From assembly GCF_003725795.1 (NCBI RefSeq), contig NZ_RBEE01000023.1, forward strand, positions 1 through 64,000: a stretch of 64,000 nucleotides of DNA. The letters run 5' to 3'. The translations under genes were made by a program, and so were the position numbers. The notes beneath the pieces were generated by a model that was not told where the DNA came from, searched no databases, and saw only the letters and a list, made by a program, of their open reading frames with translations. This stretch comes from Pedobacter jejuensis (lineage in GTDB: Bacteria > Bacteroidota > Bacteroidia > Sphingobacteriales > Sphingobacteriaceae). This document shows positions 34,767 to 44,663 of the stretch, one piece after another. Position 1 is the stretch's first letter; every line of letters begins with the position of its first letter.

Positions 34767-37700
34767 ATGAAAAAACCTTTACTGCTAATGCGGAAGCTTT
34801 TGCTTTGTACTTCTATTGCATGCCTTCTACAAAACAATGTTTTAGCCGCCCCAATTGTTGCGGCAAAACTGAATCATCCTGAGTTTGAAGCTAAAAATCA
34901 GGAAACCGGAACCATCAGCGGAAAAATTGTTGATGAAAAGGGAGAGTCGCTTCCAGGAGCAAGCATTTTGATTAAGGAATTAAACAAAGTTGTTCAAAGT
35001 AATCCAGACGGTAGTTTTAGCATCACTGCTCCAGCTGGTACATACAACATTCAAGTAAGTTTTGTGTCTTACACCACCGTCACTTTAGGTAAAATTGTAG
35101 TTAAAGCTAAAGAAACTACACCTTTAAATGTAACGTTAAAAGGCGAAACGGGTAGTTTAAATGAAGTACTTATTGTTGGTTATGGTACACAGAAAAGAGA
35201 AAATGCAACTGGTGCTGTAGATCAGATTACTTCCAAAAATTTAGAAAACAGACCAATTACCAACCTAACTCAAGGCTTGCAAGGCTTGTTGCCCAACCTA
35301 AATCTAAAAATGTTGGATGGTAAGCCAAATCAATCTCCAAATTATAATATTCGTGGTACCACTTCTATCGGTCAGGGTGGAAGTGCGTTAGTTTTAATTG
35401 ATGGCTTTGAAGGCGACCCCAGCTTATTAAATCCGAATGATGTAGAAAGTGTTACGATTCTAAAAGATGCAGCTTCTGCAGCAATTTATGGTGCAAGAGG
35501 CGTTTTTGGAGTGGTATTGATTACAACAAAAAAACCAGAGAAGGGTCGTACAAGCATATTTTATTCAAGCAATTACGCCATTAAAAGTCCATTACAAGTT
35601 CCCGATTTTGTAACCGATGGTTATACCTGGGCAAAAATGTTTGCAGAGGCATTTGTAAACGGAGATGGAGCCTTCCCTCAAAATGCCAATAAAACACAGA
35701 AATTTTCTCAGGCTTATCTTGATGAATTTAAGCGACGAGCAGAATCTGGTCAGCCTTACAACGAGGTTGAGGTAAACCCTACAACAGGAGAATATACTTA
35801 TTATGGCAATACAGATTACTATGCCGAACTATATAAAAAGAATACTGCAGCAACAGAAAACAATCTTTCTGTAAGTGGTGGTAGTGAGAAGGTATCATTT
35901 TTAATATCAGGTCGATACTTAAATCAGGATGGATTGTTTAGGTATAACAGTGACGATTACGACATGAAAAACATCAGGGCAAGAGGTTCTGTACAGGTTT
36001 TTCCATGGTTAAGTATCGAAAACAATGCCGATTATTCCGTTTCAAATTACCACAATCCCATTAACGTTGGTGAAGGTGGTGGCATTTGGAGAAATATTGC
36101 AGATGAAGGTAAACCAACCATGCCAATTTATAATCCTGATGGTTCTTTAACTTTTGCTGCGGCTTATACCGTGGGCGATTTTATTTACGGAAAAAATGGT
36201 ATCGATACCCGCAAGCAAATTTTTAGAAATATTAGCGGTATAAGAACTAAATTTTTTGATAACAAATTTCGTATAAATGCCGATTTTACTTTCCGTAATA
36301 CCAATAACGATATCGAACAAAAACGAGTTCAGGTACCTTACAGCAGCTTTCGTGGTGTAACATCTTTCGTTGGTACAACAACCAACGACTTGTTATTTGA
36401 TAAACGTGAAACCCAGTACATAGCAACCAATGTTTTTGCAGAATACGAAAATCGATTTGGTACCAATCACTATTTAAAAGCAATGGTTGGTTACAATTAC
36501 GAACAATCTACCTACAACCGAGTTGCCGTACAGCGTAACGGAATTATTTTCGAAGATGCTACAGATTTAAATCTTGCTGTTGGTCAAGCTGTTACAACCG
36601 GTGGTGGTTACGAGCAATGGGCTATTTTGGGTGGATTTTCACGATTGAATTATTCATTTAAAGATCGTTATTTATTAGAGGTTAATGCCAGATATGATGG
36701 TTCTTCTAAATTTCCTGCCAATCAGCGTTATGGATTTTTTCCATCTGTATCAGCAGGTTGGAGAGTTAATAAAGAAGGCTTTTGGAATGTATCAGATAAA
36801 ATTATTTCTGATTTAAAAATCAGAGGTTCTTATGGCTCACTTGGAAATGGAAACATTGCGTCTTATGCCTTCCAGGAAATTTTTAACATCAGCCAGTCGG
36901 GCGTAATTTTAAACGGTGTTAAACCACCAATCACCAGAATTCCGGCAGTATTGCCTGATGGTTTAACCTGGGAGACTTCTACAACAACCAACGTTGGTTT
37001 AGATTTAACCATGCTTTCTGGTCGTTTAAGTTTTAATGGTGATGCTTACATTCGCAAAACTACGGATATGTTTACCTTCGGACTAACACCTCCTGCCGTG
37101 TTCGGTGCTGATGTTCCTAAAGGAAACTATGCCGATTTAACTACACGAGGATGGGAAGTTTCAATAGGCTGGAACGATAAAATTGGCAAATCTGAAAGGC
37201 CTTTCAGCTATAACGTAAGGTTAACGCTTGCCGATAATAAAACCAAAATTGATAAATATAACAATCCCGATAAATTGCTAAGCGATTATTATGAAGGACA
37301 AACCTTAGGTGATATTTGGGGCTACGAAACAGAAGGATTTTTTATTGATGATGCAGATATTGCTGCTCATGCCAAGCAAGATCCTCAAATGCGTGCTTCT
37401 CCAACTGGTAAATGGTTTCCTGGCGATATTAAACTAAAAGATTTAAATGGTGACGGTTTTATCAACGTTGGCGAAAATAAAGTAGGTAAATCTGGCGATA
37501 GAAGAATCATTGGTAATTCAGCACCAAGGTATCTTTATGGCATTAACTTAGGTGCAGATTGGCACGATTTCTCTTTCTCTGTTTTCTTTCAGGGTGTAGG
37601 TAAGCAACAATGGTATCCAAGTACAGAAACTGAAATGTTTTGGGGACAATACAACAGACCATACAACAATATTCCAACTTTCCATTTAGGAAACATGTGG

Positions 37701-38075
37701 ACGCCTCAAAACACAGACGCCTATTTCCCGCGTACAATGTCCCGAGCCGCATCTAGCAATACCAATCGTACGCTTGGTGTAGCACAAACCCGATATCTTC
37801 AGAATGTAGCCTATATCCGAATGAAGAATATCCAGGTTGGTTATACACTTCCAACAAGATGGGTTAACAAAGTTGGTGTACGTACGGCAAAAGTATTTTT
37901 CTCTGGCGAAAATCTGTTTACGTACTCTCCGATGTACAAAATCGTAAAAAATACAATTGATGTTGAAAATGCGGTGCCGTCTGATCAGGATTTAAATCCG
38001 AACAGCACCAATGGAGATGGGTATAATTATCCGATGTTGAAAAGCTACGCATTTGGAGTAAACATTGGATTTTAA
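34767..38075 (+). CDS. SusC/RagA-type TonB-dependent outer-membrane transporter
   Basis: A 1,102-residue SusC homologue. The signal peptide ends near NNVLAAP, followed by a carboxypeptidase-regulatory-like domain (ISGKIVDEKGESLPGASILI), TonB-box-like VLIVGYGTQKRENATGAV, and a plug with LVLIDGFEGDP and ILKDAASAAIYGARGVFGVV. A long beta-barrel ends in YAFGVNIGF. It pairs with the SusD gene immediately downstream. The only enzyme of the locus is a broken phosphodiesterase-type gene, and the promoter resembles that of the phosphorus locus, so phosphate-ester or nucleic-acid-derived cargo is plausible. Confidence 0.95.
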   Translation: MKKPLLLMRKLLLCTSIACLLQNNVLAAPIVAAKLNHPEFEAKNQETGTISGKIVDEKGESLPGASILIKELNKVVQSNPDGSFSITAPAGTYNIQVSFVSYTTVTLGKIVVKAKETTPLNVTLKGETGSLNEVLIVGYGTQKRENATGAVDQITSKNLENRPITNLTQGLQGLLPNLNLKMLDGKPNQSPNYNIRGTTSIGQGGSALVLIDGFEGDPSLLNPNDVESVTILKDAASAAIYGARGVFGVVLITTKKPEKGRTSIFYSSNYAIKSPLQVPDFVTDGYTWAKMFAEAFVNGDGAFPQNANKTQKFSQAYLDEFKRRAESGQPYNEVEVNPTTGEYTYYGNTDYYAELYKKNTAATENNLSVSGGSEKVSFLISGRYLNQDGLFRYNSDDYDMKNIRARGSVQVFPWLSIENNADYSVSNYHNPINVGEGGGIWRNIADEGKPTMPIYNPDGSLTFAAAYTVGDFIYGKNGIDTRKQIFRNISGIRTKFFDNKFRINADFTFRNTNNDIEQKRVQVPYSSFRGVTSFVGTTTNDLLFDKRETQYIATNVFAEYENRFGTNHYLKAMVGYNYEQSTYNRVAVQRNGIIFEDATDLNLAVGQAVTTGGGYEQWAILGGFSRLNYSFKDRYLLEVNARYDGSSKFPANQRYGFFPSVSAGWRVNKEGFWNVSDKIISDLKIRGSYGSLGNGNIASYAFQEIFNISQSGVILNGVKPPITRIPAVLPDGLTWETSTTTNVGLDLTMLSGRLSFNGDAYIRKTTDMFTFGLTPPAVFGADVPKGNYADLTTRGWEVSIGWNDKIGKSERPFSYNVRLTLADNKTKIDKYNNPDKLLSDYYEGQTLGDIWGYETEGFFIDDADIAAHAKQDPQMRASPTGKWFPGDIKLKDLNGDGFINVGENKVGKSGDRRIIGNSAPRYLYGINLGADWHDFSFSVFFQGVGKQQWYPSTETEMFWGQYNRPYNNIPTFHLGNMWTPQNTDAYFPRTMSRAASSNTNRTLGVAQTRYLQNVAYIRMKNIQVGYTLPTRWVNKVGVRTAKVFFSGENLFTYSPMYKIVKNTIDVENAVPSDQDLNPNSTNGDGYNYPMLKSYAFGVNIGF

Positions 38076-38103
38076 GGTTATTGAACACAAAAAAATGATT
38101 AAG

Positions 38104-39879
38104 ATGAAAAAACAATATATATGGATATTGCTGGGTTGCCTGAGTTTGGCAGCCTGCAAAAAGCTCGATCAGAAACCAGAATCAACGGCATCTAAAGAAG
38201 CTGTATTTGGTACCGAAAACGGCCTAAAACTCTACACGAATTCTTTTTACAATATGGATTTTTTGCCAAAAAATTCTACCAGTTTGGATGCAATGTCGGA
38301 TTATTTGGCTGTTAGATCTGTGCCGGATTTTGTACGTGAAGGTGGTTTTGCTGCCAACAACAGCTCTGGCTGGACCTGGAGAGATTTGCGAAATATAAAT
38401 TACTTTATTGAAAACTGTAAAGACCCTGCCGTACCTGCTGTTGTTCGTAATAACTACATAGGTTTAGCACGTTATTTCAGGGCTTATTTTTACATGGAAA
38501 AAGTTAAACGCTTTGGCGATGTGCCTTGGATAGGTAAACCGCTTGATGTTGATGATCCATCGCTTTTTGCGGGTAGAGATAAGCGAGAATTGGTTATGGA
38601 TTCGGTTTTAGCTGATATTAACTTCGCCTGTGCAAATATTACAACTACGAATGACGCAAGCCGTACCACAATTACAAAATGGGTTGCTTATGCTTATAAA
38701 TCAAGGTTGTGCTTGTTTGAAGGAACATTTAGAAAATATCAAACCGAATTAAATTTAGGTTCAACAGCAAATAAATGGTTAGAAGAATCTGCATCTGCTG
38801 CAGAGCAAATTATAAAAAATGGTGGTTTTTCTTTAAATACAGCAGGCGGACCAGGTGTTTCTTATCGTCAGGTTTTTACCAGCAATACGCCTGTAGCAAA
38901 TGAGGTTTTACAATCTGCCGTTGCCGATTTAAATCTTGGTGTATTAAGTGACGCCAATTGGTGGTGGACCAGCGGAACCTACGGGGCAAAAGCAAGTTTT
39001 ACACGTACCTTCATAAATACCTACTTAAAGCTTGATGGAACGCCATACACAAATGACCCATCATACCGAACGCAATTGTTCAAAGATGAAGTAAAAAACC
39101 GCGATTTAAGGTTAAAACAAACCATCCGTTTAGGGGACTATAAAAGAATTACAAGCGGTCAGCTGGTTCCGGCACCACCAGTTTTTTCTTATACATTTAC
39201 TGGCTATCAACCTATAAAATTGACACTTGATGATACTTATTTTGATGCAGGTGCATTAAATACGAATGCCGTTTCGTTATTCCGTTATGCAGAAGTGTTA
39301 TTAAATTATGCTGAGGCTAAAGCAGAATTAGGCACATTAACTGATGCCGATTGGGCAATAACCGTTGGTGCTTTAAGATCAAGAGCAGGGATTACCGGTG
39401 GCTTAACTACAAGACCAACTGTTGCCGATCCATACTTAACAACAAATTATTTCCCTGGAATTACAAACGCTGCTTTGTTAGAAATTAGGAGAGAGCGTGG
39501 CATAGAATTAAGTTTAGAAGGATTTCGTTTTTCTGATTTGTTGAGATGGAAACGTGGACCACTAATGGAGCAGGAGTGGAATGGTTTCTATGTGCCAGCT
39601 TTAAACACACCGCTTGATTTGAATGAAGATGGGATTTTAGATGTTGCTTTTTATCAAGGAACCCGACCAACACCAGCCGTTGCAGGCGTTACATATGTTG
39701 ATGTTTCGGCAACAGTTGGTGCAGCAATTAATTCGCAGCTTTTAAAAAATGGTTCATCTGGTGAATTGACATGGATGAAAGAAATACCAAGAAAATGGCT
39801 GGAAAGAAATTATTATTACCCAATTCCGTTAAATGATTTACAGCGTAATCCAAATTTGAAACAAAATAATGGCTGGTAA
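38104..39879 (+). CDS. SusD/RagB family surface lipoprotein
   Basis: I start at ATG 38104 (591 residues) because MKKQYIWILLGCLSLAACKK is a clean lipoprotein signal with lipobox LAAC. In-frame ATGs at 38065 and 38095 would put extra charged residues in front, and the first lies inside the SusC gene. SusD features include ARYFRAYFYMEKVKRFGDVP, LFRYAEVLLNYAEAKAELG, the RRERGIELSLEGFRFSDLLR block and a C-terminal LQRNPNLKQNNGW. It is the surface ligand-binding partner of the preceding SusC. Confidence 0.94.
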   Translation: MKKQYIWILLGCLSLAACKKLDQKPESTASKEAVFGTENGLKLYTNSFYNMDFLPKNSTSLDAMSDYLAVRSVPDFVREGGFAANNSSGWTWRDLRNINYFIENCKDPAVPAVVRNNYIGLARYFRAYFYMEKVKRFGDVPWIGKPLDVDDPSLFAGRDKRELVMDSVLADINFACANITTTNDASRTTITKWVAYAYKSRLCLFEGTFRKYQTELNLGSTANKWLEESASAAEQIIKNGGFSLNTAGGPGVSYRQVFTSNTPVANEVLQSAVADLNLGVLSDANWWWTSGTYGAKASFTRTFINTYLKLDGTPYTNDPSYRTQLFKDEVKNRDLRLKQTIRLGDYKRITSGQLVPAPPVFSYTFTGYQPIKLTLDDTYFDAGALNTNAVSLFRYAEVLLNYAEAKAELGTLTDADWAITVGALRSRAGITGGLTTRPTVADPYLTTNYFPGITNAALLEIRRERGIELSLEGFRFSDLLRWKRGPLMEQEWNGFYVPALNTPLDLNEDGILDVAFYQGTRPTPAVAGVTYVDVSATVGAAINSQLLKNGSSGELTWMKEIPRKWLERNYYYPIPLNDLQRNPNLKQNNGW

Positions 39880-39993
39880 ATTCTAAAGAAACGTAGTCAT
39901 GAAATTTAAAGTACAAACAATAATTTCATCACTGCTTTTCAATTTGACAAATTCCATTCTCGAATGAAGTAGCTTAATTTAAAAACTATATCA

Positions 39994-40833
39994 ATGAAAC
40001 TAAAAATATGGTCTGTAGCAGTTTTGCTATTTATTGCTTCTAATGTAGCTGAAGCTCAAAATTTAATCGTTGGAACTTTTAATATCAGATTCGATAATCC
40101 AAAAGATAGTGGTAATTTGTGGGTAAACCGAGCGTCAATTGTTGCAAATCTCATCCGCTTTCATCAATTTGATGTTCTTGGTGTGCAAGAAGGACTAAAA
40201 AATCAACTCGACGATATCAGTACCGCATTACCAGAGTATGCAAGGTATGGCAAAGGTAGAGATGATGGAAAAGATGCAGGAGAACATTCTGCTATTTATT
40301 ATAAAAAAGATCGTTTTAAACTCATTAAAAGCGGAGATTTCTGGCTTTCTGAAACACCAGATGTTCCTGGAAAAGGTTGGGATGCGACGTGCTGCAACCG
40401 TATTTGTTCGTGGGTTTACCTTGAAGATTTAACAACTAAAAAGCAATTTTACACTTTCAATGTTCATTTCGATCATCAAGGCGTTGTGGCTCGTAAAGAA
40501 AGCAGTAAACTAATACTAAAAAAGATTAATGAAATTGCCGGCAATAAGCCAGTTTTGCTTACAGGAGATTTAAATGGCGGTAGAGATAGCGAATGGTATA
40601 GAGCCATTGCAAATTCGGATGTTTTGATTGATGTGAACAGCAAAGTTAAATTCCCGTATGCAAATAACTCATCTTCAAATGGTTTTGGAATGCCGAGAGG
40701 TAACTCCGTTATCGATCATATTTTTATGAGCAAATAGTTTGAAGCAAGCAGATAGGGAATTTTAACAGATACCTATTTTGGTAAATTTCCTTCAGATCAT
40801 TTTCCGGTTTTAGCCGAAGTTGAACTTAAGTAA
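39994..40833 (+). pseudogene. Endonuclease/exonuclease/phosphatase-family gene with two in-frame TAG codons
   Basis: The intact part (247 codons) has a signal peptide (NVAEAQ) and family motifs GTFNIRFDN, GVQEGL, FNVHFDHQG, LLTGDLNGG and VIDHIFMSK. TAG at 40735-40737 stops it, yet the same frame goes on FEASR-TAG-GILTDTYFGKFPSDHFPVLA to TAA at 40831-40833. SDHFPV is the family's last catalytic motif (Asp-His), so both stops fall inside a formerly complete gene. The second TAG (40753-40755) probably replaced the Trp codon of an RWGILTDTY-like stretch. A secreted phosphodiesterase or nuclease lacking its catalytic His should be inactive. Gene 114 bp after SusD. Confidence 0.88.
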
Positions 40834-40884
40834 TTTGTAAAATGCATTTTTGCAAGCAATTGTAGTTTAACTCATTATAGTTAT

Positions 40885-40928
40885 TTTATGCCTCTTGTGG
40901 TTTAATTTACAAGAGGCATAAAATTTTT
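40885..40928. terminator. Hairpin terminator
   Basis: TTTATGCCTCTTGT (40885-40898) pairs perfectly with ACAAGAGGCATAAA (40909-40922), then a T run to 40928. It ends the second SusC/D locus about 50 bp after the broken phosphodiesterase gene. Confidence 0.85.
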
Positions 40929-40994
40929 AGAAAAAAATCAATTCTATTGTAGCATTTTCTTTCTAATCATCGTACTTAGTAAAAAATCTAAATT

Positions 40995-41366
40995 ATGAGA
41001 AAGCTCTTCTTGGCACTTTTATTAACAACAATCATTTTATCTTGTAAAAAGAATACCGAAGGTTCAAATGAAATTTACGGTAAATGGAAATTAACGGAAA
41101 CTTTGTTCGATATAGGCAATGGGCAGGGCAAATATACAAAGGTAACCGGACCATATAAGTTTATAATATTTGATAAATCTGGTACAGTAAAAGGTGATGT
41201 AATGCCTGATATTACACGTTTCAAACTTGTAGATAGCGTAAAGATTGAATTAATATCGAATAATTACATTATGCCGATAACGCATCGTTATAAAGTTAGT
41301 GGAAACAAATTAGAAATCAATCCACCTTGCATTGAAGGTTGCGGATTGAAATTTGTAAGGCAATAA
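40995..41366 (+). CDS. Small lipocalin-like lipoprotein
   Basis: A 123-residue protein with a lipoprotein signal (LLTTIILSCKK, Cys at about residue 17). The mature part, starting EIYGKWKLTETLFD and ending with ALEINPP-type and CGLKF strands, resembles the short lipocalin-like lipoproteins common in Bacteroidota. Ligand and function are unknown. It stands alone, with a terminator upstream and convergent genes downstream. Confidence 0.8.
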   Translation: MRKLFLALLLTTIILSCKKNTEGSNEIYGKWKLTETLFDIGNGQGKYTKVTGPYKFIIFDKSGTVKGDVMPDITRFKLVDSVKIELISNNYIMPITHRYKVSGNKLEINPPCIEGCGLKFVRQ

Positions 41367-41395
41367 TTTTATTGGCTCTGATAAAAATAAACGGC

Positions 41396-42013
41396 TTATC
41401 CAATCTTTTTTTCTGATTGTGACCAGTGGAAATTTTCTAGTTTAAGCAATAGATTTATCAAATTCATTTTTTCTGTTTGCGAAAGTGGCTCAGTAACATT
41501 TGCTGAGGCAATTTTTATTTTGTCCATGCTTTCCTTCAAATGTTGAGTTCCTAAATTTGTAATACTAATAATCCTACTACGTTTATCGCCATCCGCCAGG
41601 CGTTCTTCTATCATACCTTTTTTTAACAACCTGTTGATAATTAACGTACCAACAGGTTTTTCGTGGATGTTTTGTTTAATCAATGCTGTTTTGCCCATAC
41701 TCCCACCTGAAGCCAAACCAATCAGGTATATAAATTCATCTGGGGTAGAAAATGAAGTATCGGCAATCGCATTTTTAGCATGCATTTTCGCATATCTGTA
41801 TAAGTGTACCAGCGATGTATTAATTACACTATCTTCCGATCGTCCATTAGCTTTGCCAAGCCATTCTGGTTCTAAAAATGAGTCTATAACATTGTCTTTC
41901 AACTCTGCATTTAACCAATTGTTAAATTCTAAAATATTTTCGCTAGGCTTTTCAGCTTCGGTTTCATACTTTTTTACTAAATCGATAAGTTGGTTAAGGA
42001 GACTGTAAAGCAT
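41396..42013 (-). CDS. MarR-family transcriptional regulator
   Basis: A 205-residue protein. The C-terminal two thirds is a winged helix with FIYLIGLASGGSMGKTALIK, EKPVGTLIINRLLKKGMIEE and a wing at LADGDKRSRIISITNLG, the MarR pattern in which the DGDKRS loop touches DNA. An N-terminal ~60-residue helical region is longer than in typical MarR proteins. It is the last gene of the minus-strand unit folE-SDR-marR, with 26 bp between it and the SDR gene, and may control that unit. Confidence 0.88.
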   Translation of the reverse strand: MLYSLLNQLIDLVKKYETEAEKPSENILEFNNWLNAELKDNVIDSFLEPEWLGKANGRSEDSVINTSLVHLYRYAKMHAKNAIADTSFSTPDEFIYLIGLASGGSMGKTALIKQNIHEKPVGTLIINRLLKKGMIEERLADGDKRSRIISITNLGTQHLKESMDKIKIASANVTEPLSQTEKMNLINLLLKLENFHWSQSEKKIG

Positions 42014-42039
42014 AATTTAAAACGTTGTATATAAATCTA

Positions 42040-42759
42040 TTATAGGTTTGTTCTTAAAGTTCCCATTCCTCCATCTACCGGAATAATTTGACCGGTAATC
42101 CAGCTGCTTTCTTCTGATAATAAAAAGGCAGCTGCAGCGCTGATGTCTTTTGGTGAGCCATATTTACCTAATGGATGTCTTTTTGCAGAAGCTTCCATTT
42201 TTTCGGGTGTATTTAAAAATTTTGATGCAAGTGGTGTATCCGTTAACGAAGGAGCAACAACATTTACCCTAATGTTTTGACCAGCAAGTTCTGCTGCAAG
42301 CGAAACCGAAAGTCCTTCTATTGCAGCTTTTGATGTAGCAATACTCGCATGAAAACCCATACCGGTTTTTGCTGCTACTGAGCTAAAGAGTACAATAGAC
42401 GATGAACCTGCATTTTTTAATGATTTGAGTGCGTGTTGAATGGCAAGGGCGGCGCCAACAACATTCAGTTTAAAATCATCAATAAAATCTGTTCCGCTTA
42501 CACGAGCAAATGGTTTCAGGTTAATATTGCCAACGCTATAGACTAGTCCATGCAGTTGTTCTGGTAAAAAGTCTGGCAAAGCATTCAAATCTTGGGTTAC
42601 ATCAAGTTCTAAATATTTAACAGATGAAGGCCAATCATCATTTTTTGTTCTTGATGCTGCATAAACATTTGCACCTTGCTCAGCTAATAGTTGTACAAGA
42701 TTCAACCCGATGCCTGAACTGCCACCAATCACAAGTATATTTTTATTCTCGAATCTCAT
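42040..42759 (-). CDS. Short-chain dehydrogenase/reductase-fold protein, catalytic Tyr absent
   Basis: A 239-residue SDR fold. The cofactor motif VIGGSSGIG (10-18), YSVGN (74-78), the Ser region VLFSSVAA and the C-terminal SSWITGQIIPVDGGMG are standard. The catalytic YxxxK is read as IATSK: Lys144 is kept but position 140 is Ile. The protein may therefore not be a classical alcohol dehydrogenase. Its start overlaps the last base of folE, so it is co-transcribed with a pterin-pathway gene; a pterin-linked role is a guess from context. Confidence 0.9.
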   Translation of the reverse strand: MRFENKNILVIGGSSGIGLNLVQLLAEQGANVYAASRTKNDDWPSSVKYLELDVTQDLNALPDFLPEQLHGLVYSVGNINLKPFARVSGTDFIDDFKLNVVGAALAIQHALKSLKNAGSSSIVLFSSVAAKTGMGFHASIATSKAAIEGLSVSLAAELAGQNIRVNVVAPSLTDTPLASKFLNTPEKMEASAKRHPLGKYGSPKDISAAAAFLLSEESSWITGQIIPVDGGMGTLRTNL

Positions 42760-43412
42760 TAGGCTATATATTTTAAAAATTCATTTTTAGTATCTGCATC
42801 TTTAAATTTTCCGTTAAAAGATGTGGTTATTGTAGAACTGCCAATATCTCGTATTCCTCTTGATGAAACACAATGGTGATTCGCATCAATCATTACTGCA
42901 ACATCATCTGTTCCCATTACCCGCTTAATTTCTTCGGCAATTTGAATGGTTAAACGCTCCTGAACTTGTGGTCTGCTGCAATAATACTGTACAATCCTAT
43001 TTAGCTTTGATAAACCTATAACTTTACCCTTACTAATGTAGGCAACGTGTGCTTTTCCAGTTATCGGTACGAAATGATGCTCGCAATTGCTAAAAACTGC
43101 TATATTCTTTTCCACTAACATTTCATTGTATCGATAATTGTTTTCGAAAAGCGTTGGTATAGGTTTATTATCAGGATTTAGTCCGCTAAAGATTTCTTTA
43201 ACATACATTTTGGCAATTCTACCAGGCGTACCCTTCAAACTATCATCCGTTAAATCAAGTCCTAAAATATTAAGAATGCTGGTAAAATGTTCTGAAATCA
43301 AAGCAATTTTGGTTTCATCATTCATTTCAAAAGCATTAGATTTTAGTGGTGTTCTAAAATATTCCTCTGCTTCAATTTGATATTCTGCTATATCGCGTTC
43401 TGGCATATTCAT
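42759..43412 (-). CDS. folE: GTP cyclohydrolase I
   Basis: A 217-residue FolE. The zinc site is visible as CEHHFVPITGKAHVAYI (Cys and His) and HHCVSSRGI (second Cys), with VIGLSKLNRIVQYY, RPQVQERLTIQIAEEI and DVAVMIDANHHC between. It converts GTP to dihydroneopterin triphosphate, the entry to folate and other pterins. It heads a minus-strand operon with an SDR protein and a MarR regulator, an arrangement unlike a folate operon, so it may be a second, inducible copy serving another pterin; whether another folE exists cannot be seen here. Confidence 0.95.
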   Translation of the reverse strand: MNMPERDIAEYQIEAEEYFRTPLKSNAFEMNDETKIALISEHFTSILNILGLDLTDDSLKGTPGRIAKMYVKEIFSGLNPDNKPIPTLFENNYRYNEMLVEKNIAVFSNCEHHFVPITGKAHVAYISKGKVIGLSKLNRIVQYYCSRPQVQERLTIQIAEEIKRVMGTDDVAVMIDANHHCVSSRGIRDIGSSTITTSFNGKFKDADTKNEFLKYIA

Positions 43413-43419
43413 TATTTGG

Positions 43420-43462
43420 TATATTTATATGCTAATATATATCATTAAAGTATATAAATATA
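43420..43462. promoter_or_regulatory. Inverted repeat upstream of folE, possible operator
   Basis: TATATTTATAT (43420-43430) and its complement ATATAAATATA (43452-43462) lie 32 bp apart just before the folE start. The spacing is about three helical turns, which suits a dimeric regulator such as the MarR protein of this operon. The sequence is very AT-rich, so chance is a real alternative. Confidence 0.3.
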
Positions 43463-43607
43463 TCAATTGTTTCAATCTAACTGGTATTTGATGTAAATTG
43501 AAAGTTATATGACTAATCTTAGCGATTAGACTAACATTTCAACTGTAGCCAGAATATATTAAAAATAAATTTTTTATGCTGTAATTCAGTAAGTTAAGAA
43601 TTTGTTT

Positions 43608-44603
43608 CTATATCGATCCGCCCTGTACAAGCTTTGATTCATCAATAATGGTTTGTGCAAAAGAACTACCTGCAATGCAACGCATCATTCGGCTAAATGC
43701 AAGTTTACCAAGGTTGTATCCGCTGGTTTCGGCGTAAGTTATCTCCGGATAAAAAAGTTTGGGTATCATACCATCACTAATGCTAATCACACCAATATCA
43801 TCGGGCATTTTTAATTTTATCTTCTGAATCGCTTTCATCGTTCCTGCAAGTATTTCATCGCTCATACAAAATACCGCAGATTTTTTAGCCAAAAAATCAG
43901 GAATTAAAGATAATGAAAGCGCTTCAGCTTCTTCCGAACTTGTAGCATGAACAGATTTAATATTTACTTGTGAATTATCGGATAGGATTTCGTTAAATTT
44001 TTTCATCCTTGCCTGGGTTATCGACATATTTTTATCGCCAAAAATTCCTAAAACATTCTTAATGCCTTTATTTAAAATTTCTTCTGCAACAATAGATGCC
44101 GCATGTTCATCACCAACACAAATTTTGTTACATGATTCATATTCAGGTACTTTATCAAAGAAAATAACAGGAATACCGTGTACATCTAATTTCAAAAATG
44201 GCTCTATTTCAGTTGTTTCTGCAGTTATTGCGATAAATATACCCGATACCCGTTTATGCCTGCAACTTTTCAAAATTTCATGCTCTATTTTGGCATCGTT
44301 TGAAGATCGATAAATAATTACAGAATAGCTATAATCTCTAGCATCTTCTTCTATAGCAGTGATAAAAGAATGGTAAAAGAAATTAGATAAGCTTGGAACA
44401 ACTATGGCAAATTCCTTACTGCTATGGGTTCTTAAATTAACAGCGTAAGGATTAGGGTCGTATTCCAATAATTCTGCAAGTTCATTAACTTTCTTTTTAG
44501 TTTCCGGAGAAATGTCGGGATGGTTCTTTAAGGCCCTCGAAACTGTTGATATGCTCAAGTTTAGTTTTTCAGCAATCTTCTTTAAAGTTGTGTTTTCTCT
44601 CAT
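43608..44603 (-). CDS. LacI-family transcriptional regulator
   Basis: A 331-residue repressor. The helix-turn-helix TLKKIAEKLNLSISTVSRAL (residues 5-24) with hinge helix region DPNPYAVNLRT is followed by a periplasmic-binding-protein-like sensor domain (FAIVVPSLSNFFYHSF, GIPVIFFDKVP, DIGVISISDG). It is divergent from the sugar locus, and a perfect palindromic operator lies 60 bp before its start. It probably represses the MFS-glycosidase-kinase genes and is released by a sugar or sugar phosphate. Confidence 0.95.
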   Translation of the reverse strand: MRENTTLKKIAEKLNLSISTVSRALKNHPDISPETKKKVNELAELLEYDPNPYAVNLRTHSSKEFAIVVPSLSNFFYHSFITAIEEDARDYSYSVIIYRSSNDAKIEHEILKSCRHKRVSGIFIAITAETTEIEPFLKLDVHGIPVIFFDKVPEYESCNKICVGDEHAASIVAEEILNKGIKNVLGIFGDKNMSITQARMKKFNEILSDNSQVNIKSVHATSSEEAEALSLSLIPDFLAKKSAVFCMSDEILAGTMKAIQKIKLKMPDDIGVISISDGMIPKLFYPEITYAETSGYNLGKLAFSRMMRCIAGSSFAQTIIDESKLVQGGSI

Positions 44604-44663
44604 TGTAGTTTATTTGGTATTCAAATATAAGTTATCCACAACAAACATTTTCGCAAATGTTTC

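Noticed and set aside
40735..40755. Amber recoding (pyrrolysine-like) in the phosphodiesterase gene
   Set aside because: TAG ends other intact genes in the window, and no recoding signal or suppressor gene is visible.
41634..42008. Plus-strand frame opposite the MarR gene
   Set aside because: The minus strand carries a clear winged-helix protein.
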